Assembly (NCBI GenBank): GCA_023458555.1
Contig: JAEWYS010000017.1
Coordinates: 1 to 60,782 of the forward strand
DNA length: 60,782 nt
DNA from: Bacteroidota bacterium
GTDB lineage: Bacteria; Bacteroidota; Bacteroidia; Cytophagales; Cytophagaceae
Direction: 5' to 3'
The position numbers and the translations under genes were made by a program. The notes under the pieces are model-generated. The model did not search any database and was not told the DNA's origin. It was given only the letters and a program-made list of their open reading frames with translations. Positions 43,626 through 53,060 of the stretch are shown piece after piece (positions within the stretch are counted from its first letter, which is position 1; every line of letters begins with the position of its first letter).

Positions 43626-44743
43626 GATATGTTGTAACCATACTTTCCGTATTTGCCTTGCTGGCGACGGCAACCGCACAGTCGCAGAACTGGCAGATTG
43701 TACCGCCCGCCGACACCATGTTTCGTTATCTGGGGCGTATAGACTCTTCCGACCCGGAGGAGTACGCCTTTTATTATCCCGGCATAGAGATCCGGGCAGC
43801 TTTTACGGGTACCAGCTGTTTTCTCCTGCTGGGAAACGAAAGCTTCGGCGGACAGGATGCCAATGGTAATCTGCACAGCAGTTATTATAATGTATTTATT
43901 GACGACTCCCTGGCAGTGATTGAGGTGCCGGAGGGGAAGCAGGTTATTAAGGTGGCAGAAAACCTGAAAGATACCGTACACCTGCTGCGACTGTACAAGC
44001 GGACAGAAGCAATATGTGGCCGGGCCACGTTCAGAGGGCTCGGGCTCGATCCCGGCGCCGGACTGGTCCCCTGGCCTGCGGCTCCGCCAGCGCTTCGCAT
44101 CGAATTTATCGGCAACTCCATAACCTGCGGCTATGGCAATGAAGGAGACGATGCCTCCTGCGGATTTACCGCAGCAACAGAAAACAGCTACCTGAGCTAT
44201 GGCAGCATCGCGGCACGCCGCCTGAATGCTGAATACGTAGCCGTGGCCTATAGCGGAAAGGGAGTCATACAAAACTATGACCGGTCTGCTCAGGAGACCT
44301 TGCCGGAAATATACCAGCGGATCAATCCTTCCGATACAGTCAGCCAGTGGGATTTTGCGCTCTGGAAGCCCGATATAGTAGTCCTGAATCTCGGTACCAA
44401 CGATTTTGCCCATGAGCTGCCCGATTCGGCTACGTTTGTAGCAGCATATGCCAGCTTCCTGAAGCGGATTGCCGCCTACTATCCCGAAGTACGCATGGTC
44501 TGCCTGATGGGGCCTATGATCAATGACAGCTGGCCGCCGGGCCTGAAAGCCGCTACCGTGTGCCGTTCCTATATAAAAGCCGCCATGAAGCTGGCGGCCA
44601 CTCCCTATACCGTATTTTTTGAAATGAGCGCCCAGGGGCCTTATGGCTTCGGTTGCGACTACCATCCCAATATCCGGCAGCATCAGAAAAATGCGGAAGA
44701 ATTAAGCGCCTTTATCAGCGACTGGATGGCTTCGGAAAGGTGA
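43622..44743 (+). CDS. Exported CE2-type carbohydrate esterase (SGNH hydrolase)
   Basis: A 373-residue protein with a signal peptide (ends TATAQ at 20). An N-terminal jelly-roll (about 30-145) precedes the SGNH domain. The nucleophile is S166 in FIGNSITCGYG, block III is NLGTND (N260), and the catalytic His is H348 in CDYHPN. The two-domain order matches carbohydrate esterase family 2, which removes acetyl groups from xylan and other polysaccharides. Its ATG overlaps the M28 stop (ATGA). Together with the pectate lyase it suggests use of plant cell-wall material. Confidence 0.9.
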   Translation: MRYVVTILSVFALLATATAQSQNWQIVPPADTMFRYLGRIDSSDPEEYAFYYPGIEIRAAFTGTSCFLLLGNESFGGQDANGNLHSSYYNVFIDDSLAVIEVPEGKQVIKVAENLKDTVHLLRLYKRTEAICGRATFRGLGLDPGAGLVPWPAAPPALRIEFIGNSITCGYGNEGDDASCGFTAATENSYLSYGSIAARRLNAEYVAVAYSGKGVIQNYDRSAQETLPEIYQRINPSDTVSQWDFALWKPDIVVLNLGTNDFAHELPDSATFVAAYASFLKRIAAYYPEVRMVCLMGPMINDSWPPGLKAATVCRSYIKAAMKLAATPYTVFFEMSAQGPYGFGCDYHPNIRQHQKNAEELSAFISDWMASER

Positions 44744-45043
44744 GTGATGGAGGAGCGCGGTCTGAAAACCAGAGTTGAAACTCCGCCCAAGTCATCGCTG
44801 AGCTAAAGGCTTGCGCGAGTGGTGGCTGAGGCCCTCGAAGCCCCATAAAGCACTTTTTTATTGACATCGCGGGCAAGTGGGCTCGATCGAATGGTTATTA
44901 AACAAGCTTTTATTGTATTATATTAGATTGCAAGTCCTTTGTCGAAATTATAATTTTCTTTGTACATATTTTTGTTTTGGTATTTAGTGTACACTTATTA
45001 TTTTTGACTCTTAAAATCCTTTTACAACTACACATCTTTTATA
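44744..45043. other. Intergenic region before the fibre-OmpH-RHS cluster
   Basis: 300 bp, GC-rich at the left and very AT-rich at the right. A weak terminator candidate (GGCT/AGCC stem, then six T at 44854-44859) ends the gcvH transcript. A -7 box lies at 44967-44974. No gene is seen. Confidence 0.45.
44967..44974 (+). promoter_or_regulatory. -7 box (TAnnTTTG), candidate promoter of the RHS cluster
   Basis: TATTTTTG with an upstream TTTG at 44938-44941 (25 bp away, longer than usual). The next start codon is 70 bp downstream. It is the only good promoter candidate before the five closely spaced genes to 58.2 kb. Confidence 0.45.
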
Positions 45044-46750
45044 ATGCTAAAGCATCTTATCGGCCTGGTGTTGCTGGGCTTTTTTGCGGGAGCAAGCGCA
45101 CAGGCGCAGCTGCTCAATCTGCCCAACGGAGTAAGTGATATAGGAACCAATGCTTCCGGAACCGGTGTGGGGATTGGTACGAAGAATCCTTCTGATATTA
45201 TACATATCTATAGGAATATTGCTTATTTGAAATTGGATGGGAAAAATCCTGAAAATTACGGTGGACACTCTAATGTTGGAATCTCGTTTCTTCATGAAGG
45301 GGGGGGCGCATTCAAAATTTATAAACATACTTTGCCTTATTATGGAACAGGAGATGTACATATGACTTTTGAGAGTAAAAAGGGAATACATTTTTCTAAT
45401 TCAAAAAATCAGATTCGTTTTAGCAATCTTAATTGGTCGGATGATCCTAATGTCCTAAATGGCCCCTTGGCACCGTTCCGTTTTGATGATACGGTAGCTG
45501 CTCCGAAGATAATTATAGGCGATATTGATACAGTGTCAGGTACCCCAAAAAACTTTGAATTACCTGCTGGTTTCAATTTTGCCGTTCAGCGAAACAGTTA
45601 TTTTAAAGGAAATGTAAACCTGGGCACTATCGCCGGAACCGGGTTTCCTGCCGGTTACAAGCTAAATGTGGATAACGGAGCCTACATTGGCAAAAATGTA
45701 CTGATCGAAGATCCTGCCAATGATGGAGTTGCTAGGCTTCGCTTAAAAGGCCCGGATGGACAGCCCGTCTCCTCTTATCTCTCTTTGGAGGATGACCAGG
45801 GGGAAACAGCCCGATGGTTCAGAATTGTGAATAATACAGAGGTTAACCGACTGGAAATTGCTTCCCCGGAGCGTGGTAATATAATGATCATAAGTCGGGT
45901 TAATGGAAATATAGGGATAAGTACAGACCCCGGAGGAGAAAAAATGAAGATTGTATCTCATGCCAGCGGAGCGGTGCTGGCTGCGCATTCAGGATCACCG
46001 GAAAACTCTGCTACGGTAAACATCGGCAGATCGGGTGCAGAGCTCACCCTGGCAGCAGTAGCGGTCAACGGGCATTATTCAGCGGATGCTGCAGTGGGGG
46101 ATATGGTCATCCGTACAGAGGATAATACCAAAAAGCTCATTTTTAACAATGGCAGCGGCTCGTCTTCCCTCGTTGTGCAAAAAGACAAGATTGGTATCGG
46201 CATCACGGCCAATATAGCCGATCGTCTGCATGTCAATAATGGCATCATCCGTATTACGGGTACCGATGCCGCGGCCGATATCAGCACACCGGGCCTGCGG
46301 CTGGGTTCCCATTCATCCAATTACTCCTGGATACAGTCTTCGCAGGCTCCTCTGGCGCTCAACCCCAATTCCGGTACCTATGTAGCCATTGGCTTTGATC
46401 CCCTCGATCCCAATATTGTACTGCCCGACCCTCAGGACAATTACAAGCTGATGGTCAAAGGCAAAATGCTGGTAGAGGAAGTAAAGGTACGTCTGGCCGC
46501 CAACTGGCCGGATTATGTATTTGCTCCGGATTATAAGCTGGCTCCGCTGGAGGAGGTTGAAAGCTTTATTCAGGAAAACCGGCATCTGCCTCAGGTGCCT
46601 TCTGCCGCAACGGTCGAAAAGGAAGGCTTTGAGCTGGCAGCTATGAATGCGCTGCTGCTCAAAAAAGTAGAGGAGCTGACCCTGTATCTGATCGAGCAGA
46701 ACAAAAAAATGGAAGCGCTGGAAAAACGCCTCGAACGTATCGAAGAATAA
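45044..46750 (+). CDS. Exported fibre-like protein with C-terminal coiled coil
   Basis: A 568-residue protein with a signal peptide (about 1-20, GASAQAQ). It carries scattered fibre-type repeats (VGIGTKNPSDIIHIYRN, NIGISTDPGGEKMKI, KIGIGITANIADRLHVNNG, YKLMVKGKM) like those in Bacteroidota tail-fibre-like and adhesin proteins. A conserved end region follows (VRLAANWPDYVFAPDYKLAPLEEV cut here to its key part, then HLPQVPSAATVEKEG) and a coiled coil from about 530. Such proteins are probably trimeric fibres. The middle is more AT-rich than both ends. It is the first gene of the cluster leading to the RHS pair. Confidence 0.75.
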   Translation: MLKHLIGLVLLGFFAGASAQAQLLNLPNGVSDIGTNASGTGVGIGTKNPSDIIHIYRNIAYLKLDGKNPENYGGHSNVGISFLHEGGGAFKIYKHTLPYYGTGDVHMTFESKKGIHFSNSKNQIRFSNLNWSDDPNVLNGPLAPFRFDDTVAAPKIIIGDIDTVSGTPKNFELPAGFNFAVQRNSYFKGNVNLGTIAGTGFPAGYKLNVDNGAYIGKNVLIEDPANDGVARLRLKGPDGQPVSSYLSLEDDQGETARWFRIVNNTEVNRLEIASPERGNIMIISRVNGNIGISTDPGGEKMKIVSHASGAVLAAHSGSPENSATVNIGRSGAELTLAAVAVNGHYSADAAVGDMVIRTEDNTKKLIFNNGSGSSSLVVQKDKIGIGITANIADRLHVNNGIIRITGTDAAADISTPGLRLGSHSSNYSWIQSSQAPLALNPNSGTYVAIGFDPLDPNIVLPDPQDNYKLMVKGKMLVEEVKVRLAANWPDYVFAPDYKLAPLEEVESFIQENRHLPQVPSAATVEKEGFELAAMNALLLKKVEELTLYLIEQNKKMEALEKRLERIEE

Positions 46751-46774
46751 CTGACCGAATCACCAGATTATAGA

Positions 46775-47293
46775 ATGAATAAGATAACCATACTGCTGGC
46801 AGGAGCATTGCTTATTGCTCTGTCAGCTGCCGGCATGCTGCTGTACAATCAGCGCTCAGGGATCGCCTATGTCGACACCCTTAAGCTGATGGAGGGCGCC
46901 AGGGATATGCAGGCCCTGCGCGAGCAGATGAAGGCCGAGGCAGCCAAAGTAACCGCCAATGTGGATACGCTGACCGCCGAGTTTGATCAGCTGCTGAAAA
47001 AGCATGAACGGGAGCTGGGATCCATGACGGCCCGTGAAAAAGAGCTGTCGGTAGAGCTGCTGAATGCCAAAAGGAAAAGCCTGGTCAGCTATCAGCAGGC
47101 CGTTCAGAATCAGCTGATGCAGAAAGAGCAGACAGAGACGGAAAACGTGCTGAAGCGGATCAATGCTGTCATTGAAGACTATGGCAAGGCGCAGGGATAC
47201 AAAATGATTCTGGCTACCGCCAATGGCAATATTGCCTATGCGGAGCAGGATATTGATATCACAGAGGAGATCCTGGAGGCGCTGAACCGATAA
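46775..47293 (+). CDS. OmpH/Skp-like periplasmic chaperone
   Basis: A 172-residue protein with one N-terminal hydrophobic helix (about 5-24) and a long charged coiled-coil region (about 40-140), ending in the OmpH-type beta piece YKMILATANGNIAYAEQDID and ITEEILEALNR. Skp/OmpH trimers hold unfolded outer-membrane or exported proteins in the periplasm. This copy is not next to bamA or lpx genes, where the housekeeping one usually sits, so it may be dedicated to the neighbouring fibre or RHS proteins. Its stop overlaps the next start by one base. Confidence 0.85.
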   Translation: MNKITILLAGALLIALSAAGMLLYNQRSGIAYVDTLKLMEGARDMQALREQMKAEAAKVTANVDTLTAEFDQLLKKHERELGSMTAREKELSVELLNAKRKSLVSYQQAVQNQLMQKEQTETENVLKRINAVIEDYGKAQGYKMILATANGNIAYAEQDIDITEEILEALNR

Positions 47294-47892
47294 TGGGACT
47301 CATCCGGAATATGCTGCTATGGCTCCTGCCATGCCTGCTTGGTGCCTGTAGCGAAACACTTAGTCATGAAGAGCTGCTCCGCTATATACAGGAGCCCGCC
47401 AACGGACTGGCCAGAAAAGAAGAGCAGGGTGTGCTCTGCGCTTCCCTGACCTACCGGCCTTCGGATCTGCTGGTATGGCAGGAGCTGGGCAATACGCCGG
47501 AGATCAGTGACAGCCTGTTGAAAAATGCCCGTGAGCGCTATGATGCCTATTGGTATTTTGTACTCTCTCTGAGTCAGGATGGCCGTGACCCACTGGCTGG
47601 AGGCCCGGCCCTGGCCGATAATCTGCAAAAGCTCTCTTTTGAGCTGGACAGGTATGTATATATGGTCATCGATCAGTCTGATACCATAACCCTGAGCGAT
47701 TATTATGCTCCGCGCTTATTTGGTATTTCCGGTGCGGCGCCTGTTTTGCTGGCTTTCAGGAAAAAGGAACGCTTTGAGCAGCTGGATATCATTTTTCAGG
47801 GCTTTAATGGTGTCGCTATGCGGTTTCCGTTTTCCCGCAGGGATATAGACCGGATACCTCGTCTCGATTTTCAGCAGAAACCCAATAGTTAA
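47293..47892 (+). CDS. Small lipoprotein of unknown function
   Basis: A 199-residue protein with a lipoprotein signal (LLPCLLGAC, Cys at 19). The mature part is mixed helix and strand (LSFELDRYVYMVIDQSDTI, YYAPRLFGISGAAPVLLAF). No family recognised. Coupled by a one-base overlap to the OmpH-like gene and 32 bp before the first RHS gene, so it is likely part of the same transcript. A role in export or anchoring of the RHS proteins is an inference from position. Confidence 0.7.
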   Translation: MGLIRNMLLWLLPCLLGACSETLSHEELLRYIQEPANGLARKEEQGVLCASLTYRPSDLLVWQELGNTPEISDSLLKNARERYDAYWYFVLSLSQDGRDPLAGGPALADNLQKLSFELDRYVYMVIDQSDTITLSDYYAPRLFGISGAAPVLLAFRKKERFEQLDIIFQGFNGVAMRFPFSRRDIDRIPRLDFQQKPNS

Positions 47893-47924
47893 TGTTAATA
47901 CACGATTTTATCTATTACTAGAAT

Positions 47925-50900
47925 ATGTTCTTTTTCCGAAAGCATCCGTACGTTCTCCGAATACTTAGTCTGACAGGCCTCCTGTCTATCCTGCAGGCTA
48001 CGCTTGCGCCGACCATTGCCTGGGCGCTGACCGCCGGGCCGACCGCTCCGGAGTTCAGCAGCTTTGAGCCGGTCGATACCACCGATATGGTCAATCTGTC
48101 TACCGGAGATTTTACCTATAGCATTCCTCTGCTGGAGGTACCGGGGCCGGAGGGTGGCTATCCGCTGGCTTTGTCCTACCATGCGGGGATCGGGCCGGAT
48201 GAAGAAAGCTCCTGGGTGGGTTTGGGCTGGAGTTTAAACCCCGGAGCTCTGAATAGATATGTAAATGGTCTTCCAGATGATATGAATGGTAGCGGAGAAT
48301 TAATCAGAGATATTTGGGAGGGTGGTTATACCAGGATTACATCAATCGGTATTGGCATCGGTATACCTGGAAGCCGGCAACTAGGAGTGGGATTTGGAAT
48401 AGCTTTTGGTAATGATACGTATAAAGGCAGTGACATAGGCGCAAATATCAGTGTTGGCTATAGGTCTAAGTCTGGTATTGGGGTTGGCTTTTCTACGGTG
48501 GCAGATCCTTTTGGAGAACAGTATTCACAAGTGGGTGTATCTGCTTCGGCAAAGGCTGGTTATGGCTTTTCTTCATCAGCCTCTCTGGGAGTGGGGGTAG
48601 CATCGGGGAAAACATCGATTAATGCTTCGGCAAGGGGAAGCTATCAGGATTATGCAGTTGGTGGGACAGCTTCTATAAGTACATCTTCCGGCCAGGTTAC
48701 TCCTGCGATCTATTCGGTATCCAATTCCCAAAGTATAAACAGCAATGCCGGGGTTGTTACGAGCCGAAGTAGCAACAGAAGCTTTACGCTTCCATTGCCA
48801 TATGGACTTAGTCTGTCTTATAGCGGAAGCACCACCCGTTACTACATAGATCAAATGGACAATTCACAGTGTTATGGCTCTTTGTACGTAAAGAATATTC
48901 CCCTATCCGGATTGGAAAATATCGCTTTCGACTGTGTTTCTTTTAAAGAGACTCCTTCCTATAGTGCTGAAGTTGATGCCGGTATGGGTGGCAGCATGCC
49001 TTCGTATGACATGTATCAGGTATTGGGGCAGGGGATTGGAGGTAGCATACAGCCATATATTTTTGAACATGGGAGTTTGTTCAGGAGAACGGCTAAAGAT
49101 GGCAATGGGAATCCGGTTAATGGAGTGCATTTTGACTATGCTTTTAATCCGTTTTCAAATAAGGTTGGCTTCAGGTTTGTCAATGATTTTTCCAATTCAT
49201 ATACTAAGGAAATCCCCACATCATATAACGCTTCCACGGATTACCTTTCAGGAATTGTAAATTCCATAGGTGAAGACAGAGTGAGCAACCCGGACAATAG
49301 TAGTGATTTCAATAAAGCAGATGGCACATTGGCAGGATCTCGTCATATCGAATGGTTTACCAATCAGGAGATATATGATGCAACCAAAACCATTCAGGGA
49401 GAAAATGAGGCACAAATGCTTAGCCGGCTTGCCGGTTTGAAGGGCTTTGTTCCGGATCTGGTAAACCGGGCGAATTATCTGGAGGTTCAGGGTGAATACG
49501 GGCAGGATGCACCTGATAATATAGGCGGATTCCTTGTTACAAATAAGACTGGAGTCTCATATCATTATTCTATACCGGTATATAATTTTAGTGATTACAC
49601 AGAGCAGTCTTCAAATGTGAGTGGAGAAAGTGTCCGGAAGATTACAAAATCTTTGCCGTATGCTTATACCTGGCTGATGACCGGTATCACAGGGCCTGAT
49701 TATGTCGACAGGCCACCTTATGGCATTATTGATGACAATGACTGGGGCTATTGGGTGAAATTTGATTATGGCAAATGGACCGATAAATATATATGGAGAA
49801 ACCCGACGGAAGGAAGCAGTAAAGATCTGAATTCGCGGGTTAATGTATTTTCTTCGGGTAGAAAAGAGTTGTACTATCTCAATGCTGTAAAAACCAGAAG
49901 TCATACCGCCTTATTTGTCAAAGACATGAAAAGAGATGGGAAAGGGGTTGGAAACTCTGTCAATGGGGGCTTTAATGTGGAGCTTGATCAGTATGGGAAT
50001 GTTGGTGGTATGCCGGTATCTAGCCTGAAACTGAATAAAATCTTGCTGTTTACTAACAGAGCTTTAAACAAAGAGCTGGAAAAGATCGGACTTATTTCCA
50101 GTGTTGATGAGCTTCAGGCATTAGGAACTGATCTGAATCATGATTACGTAATCTCTAAAGCGGGTGGAAACCCTGAATCAAGGACACTGCATAGCGGACA
50201 GAAAGTGCTTGATGTCTATGATATAGAAGGTACCGGTATAGAAAATGCCGCAATACGTCAGGTAGTTTTTGATTATGATTATACGCTGTGTCCTGAGACC
50301 CCCAACAGCTTTGATCTGACTTATGCTTCCGGAGTTTATACAAAGAGTAATACCAATAGTGGTAAACTGACATTGAACGGCTATGATATACTTGGTCTGA
50401 ATTCCTCCAAGATTATTCCTCCAACCAGTTTTGAATATTGTATGGCAAGTACCCCTTACAATAAAAATGCGATAGACATATGGGGTATGTATAAATCAGA
50501 CTATACGGTTTCGGAAACTGAAAGACAGAGAACAAGACAAGAAACCTCTGACGTGTCTTCAGAGAATGTGATGGCCTGGTCTCTTTCAAAAATTAAAACC
50601 CCTCTCGGCGCTGATATTTCTATTGAATATGAATCAGATCAGATTAAAAATCCGGGTTTGACAGACTTTCAGAACTATTCAGTTAAGTCGGTTAGTCTGA
50701 TTGGGGGGAATGTTATAAGACTGGGCTTGTATACGAATGTTGATCTTCAGGACTACATAAGCCTTAGTGATTTTATTGATCTGAAATTATTGTTATGGGT
50801 TGAGTATCCTCAGAATGACTTCACCTGCCCGGTGTATGTGGAGCATATTGATTTTATGCAGATTTATAGCAAATTGTTAAATGAAGAAACCTGTCCTGTT

Positions 50901-53060
50901 TTAGCGGTGGGAGCGAATTACATCGACGTTACAATTTCACAGGAGTTGTTTGATAATTTAAATAATTACCATTGTGATGGTTTTATGGATACGTATCTTA
51001 AGCTGGATATTGGCAATGTGATTGTCAGCAACAATGCTCAATACACAAAACCAGGCGGCGGCATAAGGGTAAAATCCATCGGACTAAGGCACGACAATAC
51101 TGAAAATATCACTACCTTCCAGTATTTGAATGGAACCACCTCCTATGAGCCTGTGGATTTGAATATTCATTATCACGGGGCAAATGAAAATTTCCGCAGA
51201 GTAAATTATCATAATCTGGTTTATCCCTATTATCATACAATTCTTGCTAATTCTGCATTTATACCTCCTCCTGGAGTATTGTATGAGGAAGTAATTGTTC
51301 AGGATATTGTAAGGCATTATAATTCTGCCAATTTGTATACAGAACTGACCGGTGTTGGCAGTACTAAATATGTGTTTTCGGTATTTGATAAGAATGCAAT
51401 GATGCCTAAGTCGGTTAGCACCAAAACACTCGCATCGGATAATTATAATCTTCAGGTTGTTCGTTTTAAAAATCTCAGCAACAGGAGCGGGTTGTTGAAG
51501 TCTGTCACAAACTATTCCGGCAGAAACGCAACGGGAAGTATTCTCAGCAAAATGGAAAACCGATTTCTCCATGAGGGACTGACCGAAACAGGTTATGAAC
51601 AGGCTTTGGAGGAACACCACAATAATCAGGGAAGGGTTGATCAGGTATTTTTTGAAAGGAAAGTCGTGAATGGGACTAATAAATTTCAGATTACTGAAAT
51701 TGAAGAATATCCGGTTATTAATACCTCTACATACTCGTATGACGGAGTCAAAGGACTGGAGTCGGAGCATAGAACGCTGGGCTATGATTATTTCTCAGGT
51801 AATCCGCTGGTTAGTGTTTCAGAAGACGCGAACGGTAATATGTTTATGAGTAAAGAAGTCCCGGCCTACAGAAAATACCCGTCAATGGGACACAGAGCCA
51901 ATAATAAGTCAAACCGGCATATGCTTGATCAGAAGGCTGCTGTATATACGTACAAGGTCGTTGAAAATACGACAAGTCCTGTGTCAATAGATGATTATAC
52001 TACTACTGCCTTCATTGGTGCGGGCGTGACTACCTGGGCGGATAATCTAAATGTGATAGAGCATAGTAAGCAATCCGGTGTTGGTATAATCAATCAGAGC
52101 AATACATGGCGTATGGCTGGCTCGTACATATGGGCTGGAAATAATACGATGGTATTGAATAGCGAAGGTACTTTTAAATTGTCAGATCTCAGCTATTTTG
52201 ACTTTGATAATCCGGAATCCAACAGTAACTGGCAGCAAGCTTCAGCGGTCAGCTATGTCAACAATTATTCAATGATTCTGGAAAGCAAAGATTTAAACAA
52301 TGTCTACTCTTCTCTGATTTGTGATCCTTCTTCCAGATATGTAATCGCATCGGCTGTTAATGCACCCAGAGACGAAATCGCTTACACGGGGTGTGAGTTC
52401 AGTGAGTATCATACTGTCAGCTCTGACCCTGCAAAAAATATTCTGGAAGGTTATGTTAAATTGGGGAACGGAGCTATTGTAAATGACAGAAACCGGGCTC
52501 ATACCGGCACATATACGCTCAAGGTAGATCGGAATCAGGATGGTTTCTCATATTCGTTCCGGCCAAGAGCTGATAAGTATTACCGTGCGAGTGTGTGGGT
52601 CTATATACCCAATTTTGAGAACGAAAGCCAAAATCTGGATTATGCGAGAATTATATGCCGGTATAAGGATACCAAAGTCCAGATTGGCAGCGCGGCGATT
52701 CTGAATGAAAAGCTTAAAGCAAATGCTCACTATCTGATTAATCTGGATTTTAGTACTGCTCAGGTAGCTCCCGTCAATGGAACACTTCCGGAAATCGAAT
52801 TTGTCTGTCTTAACAGGGCGGATCAGAGTATTTATTTCGACGATTTTCGCGTATCGCCACTTGATGCGGGTTTGTTTACTTATGTATATGACCTTGATAA
52901 CGGCCGGTTGACACATATTCTGAATAATGAAAATTTATATCAGCGATTTGAGTATGACGATATGAGCAATTTGCGGCGAGTATTTCAGGAGCTGTTTTAT
53001 CCGGCTGAGAAAATAGTAAGTGAACAAAGCTTAAATTATGGAAAGAATCATGTTGAATAA
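47925..53060 (+). CDS. Giant RHS-associated secreted protein, first component (TcB-like role)
   Basis: A 1711-residue exported protein. A signal-like segment lies at about 10-35, then a conserved N-terminal block (FSSFEPVDTTDMVNLSTGDF, YPLALSYHAGIGPDEESSWV, GLGWSLNPGALNR) typical of Bacteroidota proteins encoded beside RHS proteins. A Gly/Ser-rich repetitive region of alternating short strands spans about 139-265. Many beta segments follow. A jelly-roll-like carbohydrate-binding-type domain lies near 1560-1680 (ending SIYFDDFRVSPLDAG). The last 35 residues contain YD-repeat-like strings (YVYDLDNGRLTHI, FEYDDMSNLRRV). That ending plus the overlap with the next gene suggests the two proteins form one assembly. 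Base composition drops sharply near 48240. Confidence 0.8.
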   Translation: MFFFRKHPYVLRILSLTGLLSILQATLAPTIAWALTAGPTAPEFSSFEPVDTTDMVNLSTGDFTYSIPLLEVPGPEGGYPLALSYHAGIGPDEESSWVGLGWSLNPGALNRYVNGLPDDMNGSGELIRDIWEGGYTRITSIGIGIGIPGSRQLGVGFGIAFGNDTYKGSDIGANISVGYRSKSGIGVGFSTVADPFGEQYSQVGVSASAKAGYGFSSSASLGVGVASGKTSINASARGSYQDYAVGGTASISTSSGQVTPAIYSVSNSQSINSNAGVVTSRSSNRSFTLPLPYGLSLSYSGSTTRYYIDQMDNSQCYGSLYVKNIPLSGLENIAFDCVSFKETPSYSAEVDAGMGGSMPSYDMYQVLGQGIGGSIQPYIFEHGSLFRRTAKDGNGNPVNGVHFDYAFNPFSNKVGFRFVNDFSNSYTKEIPTSYNASTDYLSGIVNSIGEDRVSNPDNSSDFNKADGTLAGSRHIEWFTNQEIYDATKTIQGENEAQMLSRLAGLKGFVPDLVNRANYLEVQGEYGQDAPDNIGGFLVTNKTGVSYHYSIPVYNFSDYTEQSSNVSGESVRKITKSLPYAYTWLMTGITGPDYVDRPPYGIIDDNDWGYWVKFDYGKWTDKYIWRNPTEGSSKDLNSRVNVFSSGRKELYYLNAVKTRSHTALFVKDMKRDGKGVGNSVNGGFNVELDQYGNVGGMPVSSLKLNKILLFTNRALNKELEKIGLISSVDELQALGTDLNHDYVISKAGGNPESRTLHSGQKVLDVYDIEGTGIENAAIRQVVFDYDYTLCPETPNSFDLTYASGVYTKSNTNSGKLTLNGYDILGLNSSKIIPPTSFEYCMASTPYNKNAIDIWGMYKSDYTVSETERQRTRQETSDVSSENVMAWSLSKIKTPLGADISIEYESDQIKNPGLTDFQNYSVKSVSLIGGNVIRLGLYTNVDLQDYISLSDFIDLKLLLWVEYPQNDFTCPVYVEHIDFMQIYSKLLNEETCPVLAVGANYIDVTISQELFDNLNNYHCDGFMDTYLKLDIGNVIVSNNAQYTKPGGGIRVKSIGLRHDNTENITTFQYLNGTTSYEPVDLNIHYHGANENFRRVNYHNLVYPYYHTILANSAFIPPPGVLYEEVIVQDIVRHYNSANLYTELTGVGSTKYVFSVFDKNAMMPKSVSTKTLASDNYNLQVVRFKNLSNRSGLLKSVTNYSGRNATGSILSKMENRFLHEGLTETGYEQALEEHHNNQGRVDQVFFERKVVNGTNKFQITEIEEYPVINTSTYSYDGVKGLESEHRTLGYDYFSGNPLVSVSEDANGNMFMSKEVPAYRKYPSMGHRANNKSNRHMLDQKAAVYTYKVVENTTSPVSIDDYTTTAFIGAGVTTWADNLNVIEHSKQSGVGIINQSNTWRMAGSYIWAGNNTMVLNSEGTFKLSDLSYFDFDNPESNSNWQQASAVSYVNNYSMILESKDLNNVYSSLICDPSSRYVIASAVNAPRDEIAYTGCEFSEYHTVSSDPAKNILEGYVKLGNGAIVNDRNRAHTGTYTLKVDRNQDGFSYSFRPRADKYYRASVWVYIPNFENESQNLDYARIICRYKDTKVQIGSAAILNEKLKANAHYLINLDFSTAQVAPVNGTLPEIEFVCLNRADQSIYFDDFRVSPLDAGLFTYVYDLDNGRLTHILNNENLYQRFEYDDMSNLRRVFQELFYPAEKIVSEQSLNYGKNHVE

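Noticed and set aside
43538..44683. 381-codon open frame antisense to the CE2 esterase and M28 genes
   Set aside because: Mirror of real coding sequence with well-supported signal peptides and catalytic motifs on the other strand; the antisense product is rich in unusual residues without a fold.
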